DNA of 6,786 nt from an uncultured Labedella sp. (GTDB lineage: Bacteria > Actinomycetota > Actinomycetes > Actinomycetales > Microbacteriaceae), in NCBI GenBank assembly GCA_934636065.1, contig CAKTZW010000096.1, positions 1 through 6,786 on the forward strand. Reading direction: 5' to 3'. Of this stretch, positions 4,927 to 6,786 are shown in pieces. Positions within the stretch are counted from its first letter, which is position 1; each line of letters begins with the position of its first letter. Made by a program: the position numbers and the translations under genes. Under the pieces are notes generated by a model. It ran no database searches and was not told the origin of the DNA. It worked only from the letters and a program-made list of their open reading frames with translations.

Positions 4927-6786
4927 GGCTGGCTCCTCCCAGTCCTCAAGCCTACCTTTCGCTGCCAGTCCATGACGCGGTTCTGGTACACGGTGACCTC
5001 CGTGTGGCTGGGGTTCGCTCCGAACACGAAGACACCGGTATCGCGCTGGTGGATGTTGAGTCGCTTCGGGTTCGGCTTCCTGCCGTAGCGGTCGACATAG
5101 AAGTCGGTGTCGACGTCGGAGAGGGCCTCCGCCGAGATGCTGCTCTCACCGGTGAACCGGATGTTGTCCGCCGTGTTCGACCCGCCGAACGCCAGACCCT
5201 GGACGTGGTGACCCTTGGGCAGGATGCCGCGATCGGACAGGGAGTTGTACTCATCCCGCATCGCGGTGAGCTCGGCACCCTGGACGATCGTCGACTCGTC
5301 GGGATTCGGGTACCACTCCGGGTTCTCCTCGTAGCGGCGCACCGCCTCGTCGTAGTAGGGACCGTAGACGTCACGGCCTCGAGGCGCGTCGGGTTCCTGG
5401 GTCGTGCTGTCGGTGTCGGGGTCGGTGCCGTCGGGTTGTTGGGTCGTGCTGTCGGTGTCGGGGTTGGTGCCCTCGGATTGCGGGGTCGTGCTGCCCGTGT
5501 CCGGGGTGGTGCCCTCGGAATCAGGCGTGCTCTCCGACGGGCTCGACGGGGCCGCACCGCGGTCAGGGGTCGATGCGCCATCGGCCCGTGAGTCCGAATC
5601 GGGACTCGTGCTGTCGGGCGTCGTGCTCTCGGGCGTCGTGCTCTCGGGCGTCGTGCTCTCGGGCGTCGATGGGCTCGACGTGCCGGTCGAAGGGGACGGC
5701 ACCGGACCGGTCGGCGCAACCGTTCCGGGGTCGGCCGACGTCTTCGGGTCGGCGACGTTCTCCGGCCGGATGGACGCATCCCAGTTCGTCGCGCTGGGCT
5801 CGTTCGGCGGCCAGGGGGAGCGGGTCCCCGTCTGGGCGTCGATCGACCACACCGTCGTGCCATCGAAGTACGCGTTGAACCAGTGGCCGTCGCCGGTCGA
5901 CCGGTCGATTCCGACGACGCAGTGCGAACCGGCGCCCATCTCCCGGAGGGAGTCGGCGATCTGGTCCGGCGTCATCGGGGTCTGCGGGTTGCCGGTGCGC
6001 GCCTCCATCTGCGGCACGTCGAGGGTGCCCGTCGGCGCCTCTCGCGTGGGCTGGCCGTTGAGGAAGTCGTTGAGAATGCTCGACGTGTTGCCGCAGTTCG
6101 TGGCGTAGCCGTTGGCCGGGTCGAACGGGTCGAAGTTCGGGTTGATGGCCGCGAGCGCCGCGTCGATCTCCGCCGTCGTCCGGTCCGTGGTGTTGCCGGT
6201 CGTGTCGGGGGCGTCCGCAGTGCCGGAGTCGGGAGTGCCGGCGTCGGGGGACGGCGCGGTCGGGGCGTCGGGAGCGGACGAGCCGCTGGAGGAGGGATTC
6301 GCGGTCGCCGCTCCCGGTGCGGCCGGCGTCGAGGCCGTGGCGGGCACGGTCGGCGCCTTGCCGCCGCTCGCTCCCGCGTGGAGCCCGACGACACCGATGG
6401 CGCCGGCGGCGATCGCACCCGCCGCCATCGCGTCATCGGCGTCGACGGCGTTCGGGTCCACCGTCTCCGAGTCGGTCGCGTCGGATTCGGTGGCGGGCGT
6501 GTCGGTCGCGGGCGCATCGGTGGCCGGCGAGTCGCCGTCGGCCGCGGCCGCGTCGGCGGCGACGGCCGCCTCGAATGCGCTCGAGTCGGCGTCGGGCGAA
6601 CTCGTCGACGGCGTGCTCGGGGCCGGCGCGGCTGCAGCCGCGGCTCCGGCGGGAGCGGCGCCGACGGGAGTGCCGTCGGTGACCGAGGCGTCGGGGGAGG
6701 TGCCGCTCGGGGTCGCGTCGACCGCCGGCGCGGCGGGAGCCGCGCCGTCATCGAGCGACTGACCCGTGCTCTCCGGCGTAGCGGCG
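4923..6786 (-). CDS. Polymorphic toxin: papain-like domain plus GHH/HNH-type C-terminus, 5' partial
   Basis: The frame is open to the right edge, so the N-terminal trafficking domain is missing; 620 residues are visible. The GTG at 6461 is not the likely start, because the same low-complexity frame continues upstream. Visible residues 1-205 are Ala/Pro/Thr/Asp-rich with one hydrophobic Gly/Ala segment (about 120-140). A papain-like domain (about 211-323) has a probable catalytic triad: Cys231 in TNCGNTS, His301 in GHWFNA and Asp316 in SIDAQTG. This is the pattern of the papain-fold glutamine-deamidase toxins (Tox-PL). A Ser/Thr/Pro/Asp-rich linker with tandem repeats (about 348-470) follows. 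The last 150 residues carry LPKGHHVQGLAFGGSN then DNIRF, which looks like a GHH/HNH (endonuclease VII-type) nuclease core (His526, His527, Asn537, Asn541). Export and interbacterial toxicity are inferred from family knowledge. The immunity gene overlaps its stop codon. Confidence 0.88.
   Translation of the reverse strand, partial: AATPESTGQSLDDGAAPAAPAVDATPSGTSPDASVTDGTPVGAAPAGAAAAAAPAPSTPSTSSPDADSSAFEAAVAADAAAADGDSPATDAPATDTPATESDATDSETVDPNAVDADDAMAAGAIAAGAIGVVGLHAGASGGKAPTVPATASTPAAPGAATANPSSSGSSAPDAPTAPSPDAGTPDSGTADAPDTTGNTTDRTTAEIDAALAAINPNFDPFDPANGYATNCGNTSSILNDFLNGQPTREAPTGTLDVPQMEARTGNPQTPMTPDQIADSLREMGAGSHCVVGIDRSTGDGHWFNAYFDGTTVWSIDAQTGTRSPWPPNEPSATNWDASIRPENVADPKTSADPGTVAPTGPVPSPSTGTSSPSTPESTTPESTTPESTTPDSTSPDSDSRADGASTPDRGAAPSSPSESTPDSEGTTPDTGSTTPQSEGTNPDTDSTTQQPDGTDPDTDSTTQEPDAPRGRDVYGPYYDEAVRRYEENPEWYPNPDESTIVQGAELTAMRDEYNSLSDRGILPKGHHVQGLAFGGSNTADNIRFTGESSISAEALSDVDTDFYVDRYGRKPNPKRLNIHQRDTGVFVFGANPSHTEVTVYQNRVMDWQRKVGLRTGRSQP
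4926..5378 (-). other. GHH/HNH-type nuclease-like toxin domain
   Basis: This stretch encodes the last 150 residues. A charged helical entry (YDEAVRRYEENPEWYPN) is followed by a helix ending at LPKGHHVQGLAFGGSN and then by DNIRFTG. The paired histidines (codons at 5205-5210) and the GGSN..DNI segment resemble the HNH/endonuclease VII metal site used by many nuclease toxins. The rest (DTDFYVDRYGRK, LNIHQRDTG, TVYQNRVMDWQRK) is not recognised, and metal-binding residues beyond the GHH motif are uncertain. Confidence 0.58.
4933..4940 (-). promoter_or_regulatory. Ribosome binding site of the immunity gene, inside the toxin gene
   Basis: The minus strand reads GGGAGGAG six bases before the GTG at 4926. 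It lies within the last codons of the toxin frame. It decides the GTG start and suggests that immunity protein synthesis is both coupled to toxin translation and capable of independent initiation. Confidence 0.7.
5394..5519 (-). repeat. Three tandem 42-bp units in the toxin linker
   Basis: Three head-to-tail 42-bp units encode a 14-residue repeat: SEGTTPDTGSTTPQ, SEGTNPDTDSTTQQ and PDGTDPDTDSTTQE. The units have diverged more than the 15-bp array. The acidic Thr/Pro repeat forms the flexible connector just before the C-terminal nuclease-like domain. Confidence 0.9.
5606..5665 (-). repeat. Four tandem 15-bp units in the toxin linker
   Basis: On the + strand the unit TCGTGCTCTCGGGCG occurs four times head to tail. 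The copy at 5606-5620 has one change (G for C) and the other three are identical. In the toxin frame it encodes repeats of the five residues PESTT. Near-identity at DNA level suggests recent slippage expansion, so copy number may vary between strains. Confidence 0.92.
5817..6155 (-). other. Papain-like (glutamine deamidase-type) domain
   Basis: The region encodes INPNFDPFDP, then TNC (Cys codon at 6093-6095), GHWFN (His codon at 5883-5885) and IDAQTG (Asp codon at 5838-5840). Cys, His and Asp in this order and with these flanking residues match the Tox-PL papain-fold family, whose members deamidate glutamines or act as peptidases. The domain boundaries are estimates. Confidence 0.72.

Noticed and set aside
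4141..5088. Long open frame on the + strand opposite the immunity gene and toxin end
   Set aside because: Its translation is a low-complexity Arg/Gly/Val-rich product mirroring the codon bias of the opposite strand. It straddles the toxin-immunity junction and has no family features.
5606..5665. Tandem repeat array considered as a CRISPR-like array
   Set aside because: The 15-bp units are directly adjacent with no spacers and stay in frame within the toxin gene, so this is a coding repeat.

Overview
This window looks like the chromosome of a high-GC actinomycete, most likely a Microbacteriaceae-type organism. The signs are strongly GC-biased third codon positions, frequent GTG starts, 4-bp GTGA gene overlaps, a septum-formation-like membrane protein and an actinobacterial-style toxin locus. 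The genus cannot be fixed from the sequence alone.

The left half (1-3731) is ordinary chromosomal content. It starts with the 3' part of a one-TM protein carrying a cysteine-containing extracytoplasmic domain (+ strand). This gene converges on a NagD-like HAD-IIA phosphatase (- strand), and the 69-bp gap between them holds a perfect 42-bp palindrome. Upstream of the phosphatase on the same strand is a small helical protein of unknown function. Divergent from it is a two-gene, translationally coupled operon (+ strand) encoding two unrecognised proteins with two TM segments each.

The right half (3798-6786, all - strand) is a polymorphic-toxin locus, read from right to left. A very large Pro/Ala/Thr/Asp-rich protein runs off the right edge, so its N-terminal trafficking domain is not visible. 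It carries a papain-like domain of the glutamine-deamidase toxin type (Cys/His/Asp in the expected order), then a low-complexity linker with two tandem-repeat families, then a C-terminal domain with a GHH/HNH-type nuclease-like signature. Its stop codon overlaps the GTG start of a 264-aa acidic, probably helical protein, the likely immunity protein. A 90-aa acidic protein follows 61 bp further on and could be a second immunity or accessory gene.

The most notable feature is the double-domain toxin followed by two small same-strand genes. Either there are two warheads with two antidotes, or the papain-like domain is a self-processing peptidase that frees the nuclease. No RNA genes, insertion sequences or CRISPR arrays were seen.
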